Of a DNA stretch of 22,992 nucleotides, positions 1 through 8,433 are shown one piece after another; positions within the stretch are counted from its first letter, which is position 1; each line of letters starts with the position of its first letter. Below the pieces are notes generated by a model, which saw only the letters and a program-made list of their open reading frames with translations, had not been told where the DNA came from and made no database searches. The stretch is taken from positions 1 to 22,992 of the forward strand of contig CAZEPM010000021.1 in NCBI GenBank assembly GCA_964514145.1, in the 5' to 3' direction. The stretch comes from Phocaeicola_A sp964514145. GTDB lineage: Bacteria > Bacteroidota > Bacteroidia > Bacteroidales > Bacteroidaceae. The translations under genes and the position numbers were made by a program.

Positions 1-881
1 GCCGACACATAGTCGATGGCGCGTGCGAGCGCCGTCGTGCCCACGTAGTCGGGTGTGCCGGCCTCGAATTTATAGGGCAGTTCGTTGAAGGTGGTATGCT
101 CGAAACTGACGTTAAGAATCATCTCTCCCCCACCCTGATAGGGAGGCAGGCGGTCGAGCCAGCGTTCCTTGCCGTAGAGCACACCCACACCCGTGGGGCC
201 GTAGACCTTGTGTCCGCTGAAAGCATAGAAGTCGGCATCGAGCGCCTGCACGTCGACCGGCATGTGTGGCACGGCCTGTGCGCCGTCAATCAGCACGGGG
301 ACATCGTGGCGGTGAGCCGTGGCAATGAAGTCGCGCACGGGGTTGACGGTGCCCAACACGTTCGACACGTGGGTGAGGCAGACCAGGCGGGTGCGCCCGT
401 TGAAAAGCTGTTCGTAGGCATCGGCCTGCAGTTCGCCCCGATCGTTCATGGGAATGACGCGGATGACGATGCCCTTGCGACTGCGCAGAAGCTGCCACGG
501 CACGATGTTGCTATGGTGTTCCATCACCGAAACGATGACCTCGTCGCCGGCCTGCATGCAGGCATCGCCAAACGAAGCGGCCAGCAGATTGATGCTCTCG
601 GTGGTGCCCCGCGTAAAGACAATCTCGTTGGTCGAACGGGCATTGATGAAGCGGCGGACGGTTTCGCGGGCGGCTTCGTGGAGCTCGGTGGCCTGTTGCG
701 AGAGGAAATGCACACCGCGATGCACGTTGGCATTGACCGAATAATATTCGTTGGCGATGGCATCGACCACGCAACGCGGTTTCTGAGTCGTGGCGCCATT
801 GTCCAGATAGACCAGCGGTTTGCCATAGACTTCGCGCGCGAGGATGGGGAAATCGTTGCGTATTTGATGGATATCGTACAT
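1..881 (-). CDS. sufS: SufS cysteine desulfurase (3' end cut by window edge)
   Basis: PLP-dependent cysteine desulfurase that takes sulfur from L-cysteine and supplies it to the SufBCD scaffold for Fe-S cluster assembly in the cytoplasm. Translation from the ATG at 881 gives MYDIHQIRNDFPIL and runs open to base 1 (293 codons). The class V aminotransferase fold is clear: the early YLDNGATTQKP motif, NANVHRGVH, the FTRGTTESINL segment, EHHSN, and the Schiff-base motif SGHKVYGPTG with the PLP lysine at residue 225. The family is usually about 400 residues, so roughly the last quarter, including the active-site cysteine, lies outside the window. It follows sufD after a 165-bp gap, unlike the tight sufC-sufD join, and that gap holds a terminator-like hairpin and a promoter-like box, so it may be partly uncoupled from sufBCD. 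The identification is very secure. Confidence 0.95.
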   Translation of the reverse strand, partial: MYDIHQIRNDFPILAREVYGKPLVYLDNGATTQKPRCVVDAIANEYYSVNANVHRGVHFLSQQATELHEAARETVRRFINARSTNEIVFTRGTTESINLLAASFGDACMQAGDEVIVSVMEHHSNIVPWQLLRSRKGIVIRVIPMNDRGELQADAYEQLFNGRTRLVCLTHVSNVLGTVNPVRDFIATAHRHDVPVLIDGAQAVPHMPVDVQALDADFYAFSGHKVYGPTGVGVLYGKERWLDRLPPYQGGGEMILNVSFEHTTFNELPYKFEAGTPDYVGTTALARAIDYVS

Positions 882-902
882 AGATTTGGGCTTTTTTGCA
901 CA

Positions 903-910
903 CAAAGATA
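903..910 (-). promoter_or_regulatory. Candidate sufS promoter -7 box
   Basis: On the minus strand this reads TATCTTTG, an exact match to the Bacteroidetes -7 consensus TAnnTTTG, about 20 bases upstream of the sufS start. No TTTG-like -33 element is found at the usual 19-21 bp spacing (there is one at only 11 bp), so this is a weak call resting on the -7 box and its position. Confidence 0.3.
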
Positions 911-979
911 CATGCTTTCCGCAAATTATCGGCCTCCGGTGTGACCTTATCCGGGATTTTCCTTCAGATTTGCGCGTAA

Positions 980-1018
980 AGCAAAAGAGGGCATCGGGCT
1001 TGTGCCGTGCTCCTCTTT
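980..1018 (-). terminator. Candidate terminator between sufD and sufS
   Basis: Read on the minus strand, AAAGAGG (1018-1012) pairs with CCTCTTT (990-984), with an inner GGC/GCC pairing, and is followed by TTTTGCTTT. It begins about 30 bases after the sufD stop and ends well before sufS. The shape fits an intrinsic terminator, probably partial, which would lower sufS transcription from the upstream operon. Confidence 0.45.
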
Positions 1019-1046
1019 CCGGTTACTTACAAAAGTTGATACAGAC

Positions 1047-2390
1047 TTACTTGCAGATGGTGCAACCCTGACACTTGTTGAGCTCGCCCCGGAAACGTTT
1101 CTCGACCAGACGGCGCAAACGTTGGCGCAGGGCGTCGAGCCGGATTTCGTCGACCACTTCGTTCACAAAGGCGAACTTCAGCAACAGGCGTGCCTCGCGC
1201 TCACTGATGCCCCGCTGACGCATGTAGAACAACGCGTTTTCGTCGAGCTGTCCGACGGTGGCGCCATGTCCGCACTTCACGTCGTCGGCATAAATCTCCA
1301 GTTGGGGCTGGGTGTACATGCGTGCCTCGCGCGTGGCACAAAGGTTGCGGTTGGTTTGCTGCGAACAGGTGCGCTGTGCACCTTTGCTGACGAGCACCTT
1401 GCCGGCAAAAGCGCCGATGGCACTGTCGTCGAGCACGTACTTGAACAGTTCGTTGCTCGTGCAGTCGCTCGCACGGTGTTCGATGAAGGTGTGATTGTCG
1501 ACCTGCTGATGTTTGTCTCCGATGGCCATTCCGAGCAATCGGAGGTTGGCTCCGGGCCCGGCCAGTGTGACTCGGGTGGTGTTTCGCGTGATGCCGTTGT
1601 GGAGTGTCATGCCATTGAGCAACACGTTGCTTCCGGCCTGCTGTTCCACAAACAGACAGCTGCAGCGTGCCGACCGGTCGTGGGTTTCTTCCAGCTCGTA
1701 GAGGTCGAACACGGAGTTGGCGGCAGCGAAGACCTCGATAACCTGTGTGGCCAGAAATTTCACGTTGTCCATCGCGTGGTCGCAAACCAGCAGTTTGACT
1801 TGCGCTCCTTCTTCGAGGATGATGAGCAGCCGGCGGTTGACCATGAAATCGACGTCGGCGCGCAAGATGTTGACCAGCTGTATCGGACGTTCGACCACCA
1901 CCCCGCGCGGCACGTAGAGCAGGCAGCCGTCTTGTGCAAACAGGGTGTTGAGCGCCACCACGCCGTCGCGCGAAGTGTCGGCCAGCCGGCCGTAAAACCG
2001 TTCTACCAGCTGCGGATGACTCTCGGAGATGGCTTTCAGGCTCCCCATCAGGACGCCTTCGGGTAGCGGCGACTTGGGTGTCCGTGCGGTGTAGAACGCA
2101 TCGTTGACCATGAAATAGAGCGAGGTCGTCATGTTGGGCACGTCGCACTTAAACACTTCGTAGGGATTGACCGGAATGTTCAGCCGGTTGAGGTTGAGTC
2201 CGTAATCGGGTTCGAAGAGGCTCGACAGGTCGGTGTAGCGATAGTCTTCGAGCGTGCGGTCGGGCAGTCCCAGCCGTTGCAGATCGGCCAGTGCACGGGG
2301 TCTGAGCGCGTTGAGCGCCCCGGCGCTGTGTTGCGCAATCATGGCTTCGCACTGTGTGTAGAGGTCAATGTATTGTTGTTCGGCTTTCAT
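1047..2390 (-). CDS. sufD: SufD, Fe-S cluster assembly scaffold subunit
   Basis: Partner of SufB and SufC in the SufBC2D scaffold on which Fe-S clusters are built. The 447-residue product carries the SufB/SufD beta-helix core and, near the C-terminus, the motif CGHGATVGQLDENALFY with His375 in the place of the conserved SufD histidine thought to help assemble the nascent cluster. The last residues read KCQGCTICK, placing Cys440, Cys443 and Cys446 in a CxxCxxC arrangement not part of the classical E. coli SufD. The ATG overlaps the sufC stop by four bases (ATGA), indicating translational coupling. Length is in the usual range. The call is secure; a role for the cysteine tail is unproven. Confidence 0.95.
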   Translation of the reverse strand: MKAEQQYIDLYTQCEAMIAQHSAGALNALRPRALADLQRLGLPDRTLEDYRYTDLSSLFEPDYGLNLNRLNIPVNPYEVFKCDVPNMTTSLYFMVNDAFYTARTPKSPLPEGVLMGSLKAISESHPQLVERFYGRLADTSRDGVVALNTLFAQDGCLLYVPRGVVVERPIQLVNILRADVDFMVNRRLLIILEEGAQVKLLVCDHAMDNVKFLATQVIEVFAAANSVFDLYELEETHDRSARCSCLFVEQQAGSNVLLNGMTLHNGITRNTTRVTLAGPGANLRLLGMAIGDKHQQVDNHTFIEHRASDCTSNELFKYVLDDSAIGAFAGKVLVSKGAQRTCSQQTNRNLCATREARMYTQPQLEIYADDVKCGHGATVGQLDENALFYMRQRGISEREARLLLKFAFVNEVVDEIRLDALRQRLRRLVEKRFRGELNKCQGCTICK

Positions 2391-3154
2391 GACACGTGTG
2401 CTTCTTCATCGGTTTCTGCCTTAATCCAGTCGTATCCGCGCTCTTCGAGTTCGAGTGCCAGTTCGGGGCCGGCGGTCTTCACGATGCGTCCGTCGTAGAG
2501 CACGTGCACGATGTCGGGCTTGATATAGTCCAGCAATCGCTGATAGTGGGTGATGACGATGCAGCTCGTCTGCGGAGTCTTGAGCTTGTTGACTCCTTCG
2601 GCCACGATGCGCAGGGCGTCGATGTCGAGTCCGGAGTCTGTCTCGTCGAGGATGCTGAGTTTGGGTTCGAGCATGGCCATCTGGAAAATCTCGTTGCGTT
2701 TCTTCTCTCCGCCCGAGAATCCTTCGTTGACCGAGCGGTTGGCCAGTTTGTTGTCGAGCTCGACGATAGCCCGCTTCTCGCGCATGAGTTTCAGAAATTC
2801 GCTTGCGCTCAGGGGTTCGAGTCCCAAGTATTTGCGTTTTTCGTTGACTGCCGTGCGCATGAAGTTGACCATGCTTACGCCGGGGATTTCCACCGGATAT
2901 TGGAACGAGAGGAACAGCCCTTCGTGGCTGCGGTCTTCGGGACTGAGGGCGAGCAGGTCTTTGCCGTCGAACGTCACGCTTCCGCGCGTCACCTCAAAGG
3001 CCGGATTTCCCACGAGCACACTGCTGAGTGTGCTTTTTCCCGAGCCGTTGGGCCCCATGATGGCATGTACTTCGCCGGTTTTCACCGTGAGGTCGATGCC
3101 TTTTAATATCTCTTTGCCATTGATGCTGGCATGCAGGTTTTTAATTTCTAACAT
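2387..3154 (-). CDS. sufC: SufC, Fe-S assembly ATPase
   Basis: ABC-type ATPase of the SufBC2D complex; ATP binding drives the scaffold rearrangement needed for cluster formation. It is a soluble, single-domain ATPase of 255 residues, the normal size. Visible motifs: Walker A GPNGSGKST (34-42), Q-loop Gln85 in SFQYP, signature FSGGEKKR (146-153), Walker B LSILDE (166-171) with the SufC-typical DETDSGLD, and the H-loop His203 in VITHYQ. No membrane segment is present, as expected. It sits 80 bp downstream of sufB and overlaps sufD by four bases. Confidence 0.97.
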   Translation of the reverse strand: MLEIKNLHASINGKEILKGIDLTVKTGEVHAIMGPNGSGKSTLSSVLVGNPAFEVTRGSVTFDGKDLLALSPEDRSHEGLFLSFQYPVEIPGVSMVNFMRTAVNEKRKYLGLEPLSASEFLKLMREKRAIVELDNKLANRSVNEGFSGGEKKRNEIFQMAMLEPKLSILDETDSGLDIDALRIVAEGVNKLKTPQTSCIVITHYQRLLDYIKPDIVHVLYDGRIVKTAGPELALELEERGYDWIKAETDEEAHVS

Positions 3155-3234
3155 ATTGTTACCGTATCTTGTTGCGTTCGTATGTAAACCGTTTGTTGTT
3201 GGCCGGCGTATGGTCTGCGGCTGCCGGACGAGTG

Positions 3235-4686
3235 TCAGCCCACGCTGCCTTCGAGCGAGACGGAGAGCAGTTTTTGGGCTTCGACGGCAAACTCCATAGG
3301 GAGCTTGTTGATGACCTCTTTGGCATATCCGTTGACAATCAGCCCGATGGCGTCTTCGGTCGGGATGCCCCGCTGGTTGCAGTAAAAGAGCTGGTCTTCG
3401 GAAATTTTCGAGGTTGTGGCTTCGTGCTCAATGACGGCCGTTTCGTTGTGAATGTCCATATAGGGGAACGTGTGTGCGCCGCACCGGTCGCCCAGCAGGA
3501 GCGAGTCGCACTGGCTGTAGTTTCGCGCCCCGTCGGCACGTGCGGCCACGCGTACCAGTCCGCGATAGGAGTTCTGGCTCTGTCCGGCCGAGATGCCTTT
3601 GCTGATGATGGTGCTGCGGGTGTTTCGTCCGAGGTGAATCATTTTCGTGCCTGTGTCGGCCTGCTGATGGTTGTTCGTCACGGCTACGGAATAGAACTCC
3701 GCCTGCGCATTGTCGCCCGTGAGGATGCAGCTGGGATATTTCCACGTAATGGCCGAGCCGGTCTCAACCTGTGTCCACGAAAGTTTGCTGTCCGTGCCCT
3801 TGCAGTTGCCGCGTTTGGTCACGAAGTTATACACGCCGCCCCGCCCTTCGGCATCGCCCGGATACCAGTTCTGCACGGTGCTGTATTTCACTTCGGCGCG
3901 GTTCATCACCACAATTTCCACGATGGCGGCATGCAGCTGGTTTTCGTCGCGCATCGGAGCGGTGCAGCCTTCGAGATACGACACGTAGCTGTCGTCGTCG
4001 GCCACAATGAGGGTGCGTTCGAACTGACCCGTATTGGCGGCATTGATGCGGAAATAGGTGGACAGTTCCATGGGGCAGCGCACGCCTTTGGGGATGTAGA
4101 CGAACGAGCCGTCGCTAAACACGGCGGAATTGAGGGCGGCGAAGAAGTTGTCGCGATAGGGCACAACCGATCCGAGGTACTGGCGCACCAAGTCGGGATG
4201 CTCTCTGACGGCTTCGCTGATAGAGCAGAAGATGATGCCTTTCTCCATGAGCGTCTCTTTGTAGGTGGTCTTCACGGAGACGGAATCCATCACCGCGTCT
4301 ACGGCTACTCCGCTGAGCACGAGCTGTTCTTCGAGGGGGATGCCCAGTTTGTTGAACGTCTTGACCAGTTCGGGGTCGACTTCGTCGAGGCTCTTGGGGT
4401 TTCCGGTGCGAGTTTTGGGTGCCGCGTAGTAAGAGATTGCCTGATAGTCGATGGGCGGGATGTCGAGATGCGCCCACGTGGGCATTTCGAGTGTCTGCCA
4501 GTAGCGGAAAGCGTTGAGCCTGAATTCGAGCAGCCACTCGGGTTCCTGCTTTTTGGTCGAGATGAGGCGGACGACGTCTTCGTTCAGTCCTCGTTCGATG
4601 ATTTCGGTGTGCACATCGGTCGTAAAGCCATACTTGTATTTGTCGGCCGTGTACTCGTGTATCAGTTCATTGGGTTGTTCTTGCAT
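3235..4686 (-). CDS. sufB: SufB, Fe-S cluster assembly scaffold core subunit
   Basis: Core scaffold protein of the SufBCD complex that accepts sulfur and builds the Fe-S cluster. The 483-residue product has the SufB N-terminal region (residues about 1-130) and the long beta-helix domain. The C-terminal SQCDSLLLGDRCGAHTFPY segment holds Cys393, and IEHEATTSKI holds Glu422, which line up with the E. coli SufB cysteine and glutamate implicated in cluster assembly. QLFYCNQRGI near residue 432 is also family-typical. The gene begins five bases after the cvpA stop, so it is almost certainly cotranscribed with it and with the upstream rimP-nusA-infB genes. The start (MQEQPNELIHEY) fits the usual N-terminus. 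Confidence 0.97.
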   Translation of the reverse strand: MQEQPNELIHEYTADKYKYGFTTDVHTEIIERGLNEDVVRLISTKKQEPEWLLEFRLNAFRYWQTLEMPTWAHLDIPPIDYQAISYYAAPKTRTGNPKSLDEVDPELVKTFNKLGIPLEEQLVLSGVAVDAVMDSVSVKTTYKETLMEKGIIFCSISEAVREHPDLVRQYLGSVVPYRDNFFAALNSAVFSDGSFVYIPKGVRCPMELSTYFRINAANTGQFERTLIVADDDSYVSYLEGCTAPMRDENQLHAAIVEIVVMNRAEVKYSTVQNWYPGDAEGRGGVYNFVTKRGNCKGTDSKLSWTQVETGSAITWKYPSCILTGDNAQAEFYSVAVTNNHQQADTGTKMIHLGRNTRSTIISKGISAGQSQNSYRGLVRVAARADGARNYSQCDSLLLGDRCGAHTFPYMDIHNETAVIEHEATTSKISEDQLFYCNQRGIPTEDAIGLIVNGYAKEVINKLPMEFAVEAQKLLSVSLEGSVG

Positions 4687-4691
4687 AAAGG

Positions 4692-5234
4692 TCAGATGGT
4701 TATCGGGAGCGACGGCTTCTGTGAGCTAATCACGTCCCCGTTAGCATGTTCGTAGATTTCGCGAATGACGGGGAAAAACATCTCTGCCAGTTCGTTCAGC
4801 GGATAATAAAACAGCGATGCTTGCTTGGCGGAATGTGAGAGGAACCGGTTTGCGGGGTCGGCGTATTCGACGACCTTCACCAGCAATCCCAGAATCAGCA
4901 GATGGAGCACGACGCCCATGCATGCGCCCAGCAGACGGTTGATGCCTCCCAGCGCAATGGCATCGAGCGCTTTGGTGAGCATGCTGCCGGCCAGCATCAG
5001 CACACCGGGGATGAGCGCCCAGATGACCACAAACGAGATGGTTTGCGCCAGCGTGACCGATGTGCCGGTCTGCGAAGCCAGCTCTTCGCCCACAACGGTG
5101 TAGAGCGCACGGGCTACGAGCAGTCCGACCACCAGCCCCACCACTGCACAGGTTTGCCTGATGAAGCCCCGGCATGCGCCCGTTATCAGTCCGACGACCA
5201 GCACGGCCAACACGAAAATATCTATACTTGTCAT
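4692..5234 (-). CDS. CvpA family inner-membrane protein
   Basis: Small membrane protein of the CvpA (colicin V production) family, 180 residues. The start at 5234 (MTSIDIFVLAVLV) is chosen over a longer upstream frame because the extra 65 residues are polar, lack family features and would run into infB. Four hydrophobic segments are visible at about residues 5-22, 27-46, 62-84 and 100-122, followed by a polar, partly amphipathic C-terminal tail. The biochemical role of the family is not settled; it is linked to envelope functions in proteobacteria. It is wedged between infB (104 bp upstream) and sufB (5 bp downstream), so it is cotranscribed with the Suf genes, but a direct Fe-S role cannot be read from the sequence. 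Confidence 0.82.
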   Translation of the reverse strand: MTSIDIFVLAVLVVGLITGACRGFIRQTCAVVGLVVGLLVARALYTVVGEELASQTGTSVTLAQTISFVVIWALIPGVLMLAGSMLTKALDAIALGGINRLLGACMGVVLHLLILGLLVKVVEYADPANRFLSHSAKQASLFYYPLNELAEMFFPVIREIYEHANGDVISSQKPSLPITI

Positions 5235-5250
5235 TGCGTTACAACAGAGG

Positions 5251-5290
5251 GTGCCGCCGTTGCGTCGGTTGGTCGGCGGTCGGGCGGCAC
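5251..5290 (-). other. Intercistronic hairpin between infB and cvpA
   Basis: GTGCCGCC (5251-5258) and GGCGGCAC (5283-5290) form a perfect 8-bp GC-rich stem around a 24-nt loop, in the 104-bp gap between the infB stop and the cvpA start. No T-tract follows on the minus strand, so it is more likely an RNA stability or processing element than a terminator. The structure is seen; its role is inferred. Confidence 0.45.
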
Positions 5291-5338
5291 GTATTTCAGT
5301 TATCGCCTTGCGGCGTTGGTTTTTGTTTCCCGAAGGAT

Positions 5339-8275
5339 TTACAACGTCTGTTTGACTTCGGTTTCCTGGAACGTCTCGATGATATCGCCCACCTTGAGGT
5401 CGTTGCAGCCCACAAGACTGATGCCACACTCGAAGTTGGCCGACACTTCTTTCACATCGTCTTTAAAGCGTTTCAGGGCATTGATGGCTCCGGTGAAAAT
5501 CACGATGCCGTCGCGAATGAGTCGTGCCTTGTCCGTGCGTTTCACCTTGCCCTCTTTCACCTGTGCTCCGGCCACAAGACCGACTTTCGAGATCCGGAAG
5601 ACTTCCATCACTTCGATGCTTGACGTCACTTCTTCTTTCACCTCAGGCGCCAGCATACCGGCCATGGCCGACTTGACGTCGTTGATGGCATCGTAGATGA
5701 TGGAGTAGAGGCGCACGTCGACACCTTCCTGTTCGGCCATCTTGCGGGCTCCTTGCGAGGGTCGCACTTGGAAACCGATAATGATGGCATCGGAGGCGGC
5801 GGCCAAACTGATGTCGGATTCGGAGATTTGTCCGACGGCTTTGTGGATGACGTTGACCTGAATCTGTTCGGTCGAGAGCTTGATCAGCGAGTCGCTCAAG
5901 GCTTCGATCGATCCGTCCACATCGCCTTTGACGATGACGTTGAGTTCGTGGAAATCGCCCAGCGCGAGGCGGCGGGCAATCTCGTCGAGCGTAAGCATCC
6001 GCTGAGTGCGCAGACCTTGTTCGCGCTGCAACTGTTCGCGTTTCGTTGCCAGTTCACGGGCTTCCTGTTCTGTCTCCAGCACGTGGAACGTGTCGCCGGC
6101 CGTAGGCGCGCCGTTGAGTCCCAAGATGAGTGCGGGTTCCGAGGGGCCGGCTTTCTGGATTCGTTGGTTGCGTTCGTTGAACATGGCGCGCACTTTGCCG
6201 TAGCTGGTTCCGGCCAACACGATGTCACCCACTTTGAGGGTGCCGTTGGCCACGAGCACGGTGGCCACGTATCCGCGTCCCTTGTCGAGGGTCGACTCAA
6301 TGATGGAGCCTGTGCCCCGCCGGTCGGGGTTGGCCTTGAGTTCGAGCATTTCGGCTTCGAGCAACACTTTTTCGAGCAGCTCCGACACGCCGATGCCCTG
6401 TTTGGCCGAGATGTCTTGCGACTGATATTTGCCGCCCCATTCTTCCACGAGGAAGTTCATCGCGGCGAGGGCTTCCTTTATCTTGTCGGGGTTAGCCGTG
6501 GGTTTGTCTATCTTATTGATGGCGAACACGATGGGCACGCCGGCTGCCATGGCATGATTGATGGCTTCCTTGGTTTGCGGCATCACGTTGTCGTCGGCAG
6601 CCACGATGATGATGGCGATATCGGTCACCTTGGCTCCGCGGGCACGCATGGCGGTGAAGGCCTCGTGTCCCGGTGTGTCGAGGAAGGTGATGTGTCGTCC
6701 GTCTTCAAGCGTCACGTTGTAGGCTCCGATGTGTTGGGTGATTCCTCCGGCCTCGCCGGCAATGACGTTTGCCTTTCGGATATAGTCGAGCAGCGAGGTC
6801 TTGCCGTGGTCAACGTGTCCCATCACGGTCACAATCGGCGCGCGGGGCTGCAAATCTTCTTCGCGGTCGGCCTCTTCAACGACGGCCTGCGCTACATCGG
6901 CACTGACATACTCGGTCTGGAATCCGAATTCTTCGGCCACGAGATTGATGGTTTCGGCATCGAGGCGTTGGTTGATGGAGACCATGAGTCCGACGCTCAT
7001 GCAGGTTGCAATGATTTGCGTAACGGGCACGTTCATCATGCTGGCCAGTTCGTTGGCCGTCACAAACTCGGTCAGTTTGAGCACCTTGCTTTCGGCCATC
7101 TCCAAACTTTCCTGTTCCTGCATGCGGTTGATGACCGATTCCCGTTTTTCGCGGCGATACTTCGAGGTCTTGCTTTTGCCCTTGCCGGTAAGCCGTGCGA
7201 GGGTTTCCTTCACCTGTTTGGCCACATCTTCGTCGCTAACCTCCTGCTTGATAAACAGTTTCTTCTCCTTCCGGTCTTTTCCGGCATGACGGTTGTTGCC
7301 CGCCGGCTGGTCTTTGCGGTTGCGTCGGTCGCGCGAATTGTCGTTGTTCATACCGTTCTCAATCTGACTGAGATCGATCTTCTCCCGTCCGATGCGGCTG
7401 CGTCTCTTTTTCTTCTTGTCGTCGTCGCGTGCAGAAACGTTGGCGCTCTCGGTGCTCTTGCGCATTTCCTTGATGATAGCATCCTTCATCAGTCGTTTCT
7501 GTTCCTGACGTTGTTTCTCTTTTTCTTCACGCTCTTTGCGTCGCTCCTCTTTGTTCTTTTTCTTAGGACGCGTTGACTGGTTCAGGGTGTCGAGATCGAT
7601 TTGTCCGACGACATTGACGTTGATTTTCGACGTATATTCGCGCGAACGAGTCTCATAGACTCCGTCGTTACCCTCTTCGCTGGATTTCTCTTCAATCTTA
7701 CTCACTGGTTCTGGGTTTTCTTCCGTTGTTGCTTCCGCTGCCGGTTGGGGGCTTGCGGTTTCCGTCCGGGCTTCCGTTTTTGAGCTTTCGTCCGGCAGGG
7801 TCTCGACTGTTGTCCGGGCGGTGTCCGACGGACTGTCTGATGCTTCTTCGACGAGTGTCGGGACGGGTTGTGTACGTTCGTCGGCACGAGAGCTGTCGAC
7901 GGCAGCCGGCTTACGAGGCTTCAGACTGTCCAGATCGATTTTGCCTACGGATTTAAACTTGGGGCGTGCGCTCTCGGGGATGACGGTTCTGATAAGTTCT
8001 TCCTTCTTAGGCGAAGTGCCCGACGCTTGAGACCCGTCGATGTCGACGGAAGTCCTCTCGCGTACCTTCTGCTGATGCTCCTGACTGAGTTTCTCAGACT
8101 GGAGGCGCAGTTTCTTGTCTTTGCTGAATTCTTTTACTAACAGGTCGTATTCCTCATCCGTAATCGATGCGTTCGGACTGGCATCGACTGTGTATCCTTT
8201 TTTCTGAAGGAATTCAACGACGGTTTTTATGCCTACGTTTAAGTCTCTGGTTATTTTATTTAGTCTTATTGTCAT
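5339..8275 (-). CDS. infB: Translation initiation factor IF-2
   Basis: GTPase that delivers fMet-tRNA to the 30S subunit and promotes subunit joining. From the ATG at 8275 (MTIRLNKITRDLNVG) the protein is 978 residues; an in-frame ATG at 8311 would add 12, but the chosen start matches the family's N-terminus. Order: small helical N-domain (1-60); long charged, disordered linker (to about 370) rich in Glu, Lys and Arg; IF2-N subdomain (about 395-455); GTPase domain with G1 GHVDHGKT (486-493), G3 DTPGHE (533-538), G4 NKID (587-590) and G5 SAK (623-625); then domains II-IV to the C-terminus. The linker carries three copies of an IDLxxL/I motif. It follows nusA after 158 bp, in the classical rimP-nusA-infB order. 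Confidence 0.97.
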   Translation of the reverse strand: MTIRLNKITRDLNVGIKTVVEFLQKKGYTVDASPNASITDEEYDLLVKEFSKDKKLRLQSEKLSQEHQQKVRERTSVDIDGSQASGTSPKKEELIRTVIPESARPKFKSVGKIDLDSLKPRKPAAVDSSRADERTQPVPTLVEEASDSPSDTARTTVETLPDESSKTEARTETASPQPAAEATTEENPEPVSKIEEKSSEEGNDGVYETRSREYTSKINVNVVGQIDLDTLNQSTRPKKKNKEERRKEREEKEKQRQEQKRLMKDAIIKEMRKSTESANVSARDDDKKKKRRSRIGREKIDLSQIENGMNNDNSRDRRNRKDQPAGNNRHAGKDRKEKKLFIKQEVSDEDVAKQVKETLARLTGKGKSKTSKYRREKRESVINRMQEQESLEMAESKVLKLTEFVTANELASMMNVPVTQIIATCMSVGLMVSINQRLDAETINLVAEEFGFQTEYVSADVAQAVVEEADREEDLQPRAPIVTVMGHVDHGKTSLLDYIRKANVIAGEAGGITQHIGAYNVTLEDGRHITFLDTPGHEAFTAMRARGAKVTDIAIIIVAADDNVMPQTKEAINHAMAAGVPIVFAINKIDKPTANPDKIKEALAAMNFLVEEWGGKYQSQDISAKQGIGVSELLEKVLLEAEMLELKANPDRRGTGSIIESTLDKGRGYVATVLVANGTLKVGDIVLAGTSYGKVRAMFNERNQRIQKAGPSEPALILGLNGAPTAGDTFHVLETEQEARELATKREQLQREQGLRTQRMLTLDEIARRLALGDFHELNVIVKGDVDGSIEALSDSLIKLSTEQIQVNVIHKAVGQISESDISLAAASDAIIIGFQVRPSQGARKMAEQEGVDVRLYSIIYDAINDVKSAMAGMLAPEVKEEVTSSIEVMEVFRISKVGLVAGAQVKEGKVKRTDKARLIRDGIVIFTGAINALKRFKDDVKEVSANFECGISLVGCNDLKVGDIIETFQETEVKQTL

Positions 8276-8366
8276 ATAGTCGTTTGTTTGAAAATTGAGT
8301 GTTACATTCATTGCAAGCTTTCACCGGGCCGCTGGTGTCGAGAACTGAGAGCGATTGAGAATCGGG

Positions 8367-8402
8367 CGATGCTTCTTGGCGTGTTTCCGCCACGCTTCAT
8401 CG
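8367..8402 (-). other. Hairpin in the nusA-infB gap
   Basis: The 158-bp gap holds no credible gene. CGATG (8367-8371) pairs with CATCG (8398-8402), and inside it GCGTG (8379-8383) pairs with CACGC (8391-8395) around a 7-nt loop. No T-tract follows, so it is not an obvious terminator. It may be a processing or stability structure in the polycistronic mRNA. Confidence 0.35.
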
Positions 8403-8433
8403 AAAGCTAAGGTTCAATTCTCCTTGCATCTAC

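Noticed and set aside
1002..2066. Long plus-strand open frame opposite sufD
   Set aside because: It mirrors a clear SufD gene and has no recognisable domain; such frames are expected opposite GC-rich coding sequence.
3169..4755. 528-codon plus-strand open frame opposite sufB
   Set aside because: Antisense shadow of sufB; composition rich in His, Val and Gly without motifs.
4692..5429. Longer start for the CvpA-family gene at 5429
   Set aside because: The extension overlaps infB and encodes a polar sequence unlike the family N-terminus.
5753..7576. 607-codon plus-strand open frame opposite infB
   Set aside because: Antisense to the IF-2 GTPase domain; its Phe/Leu/His-rich sequence follows from the complementary codons.
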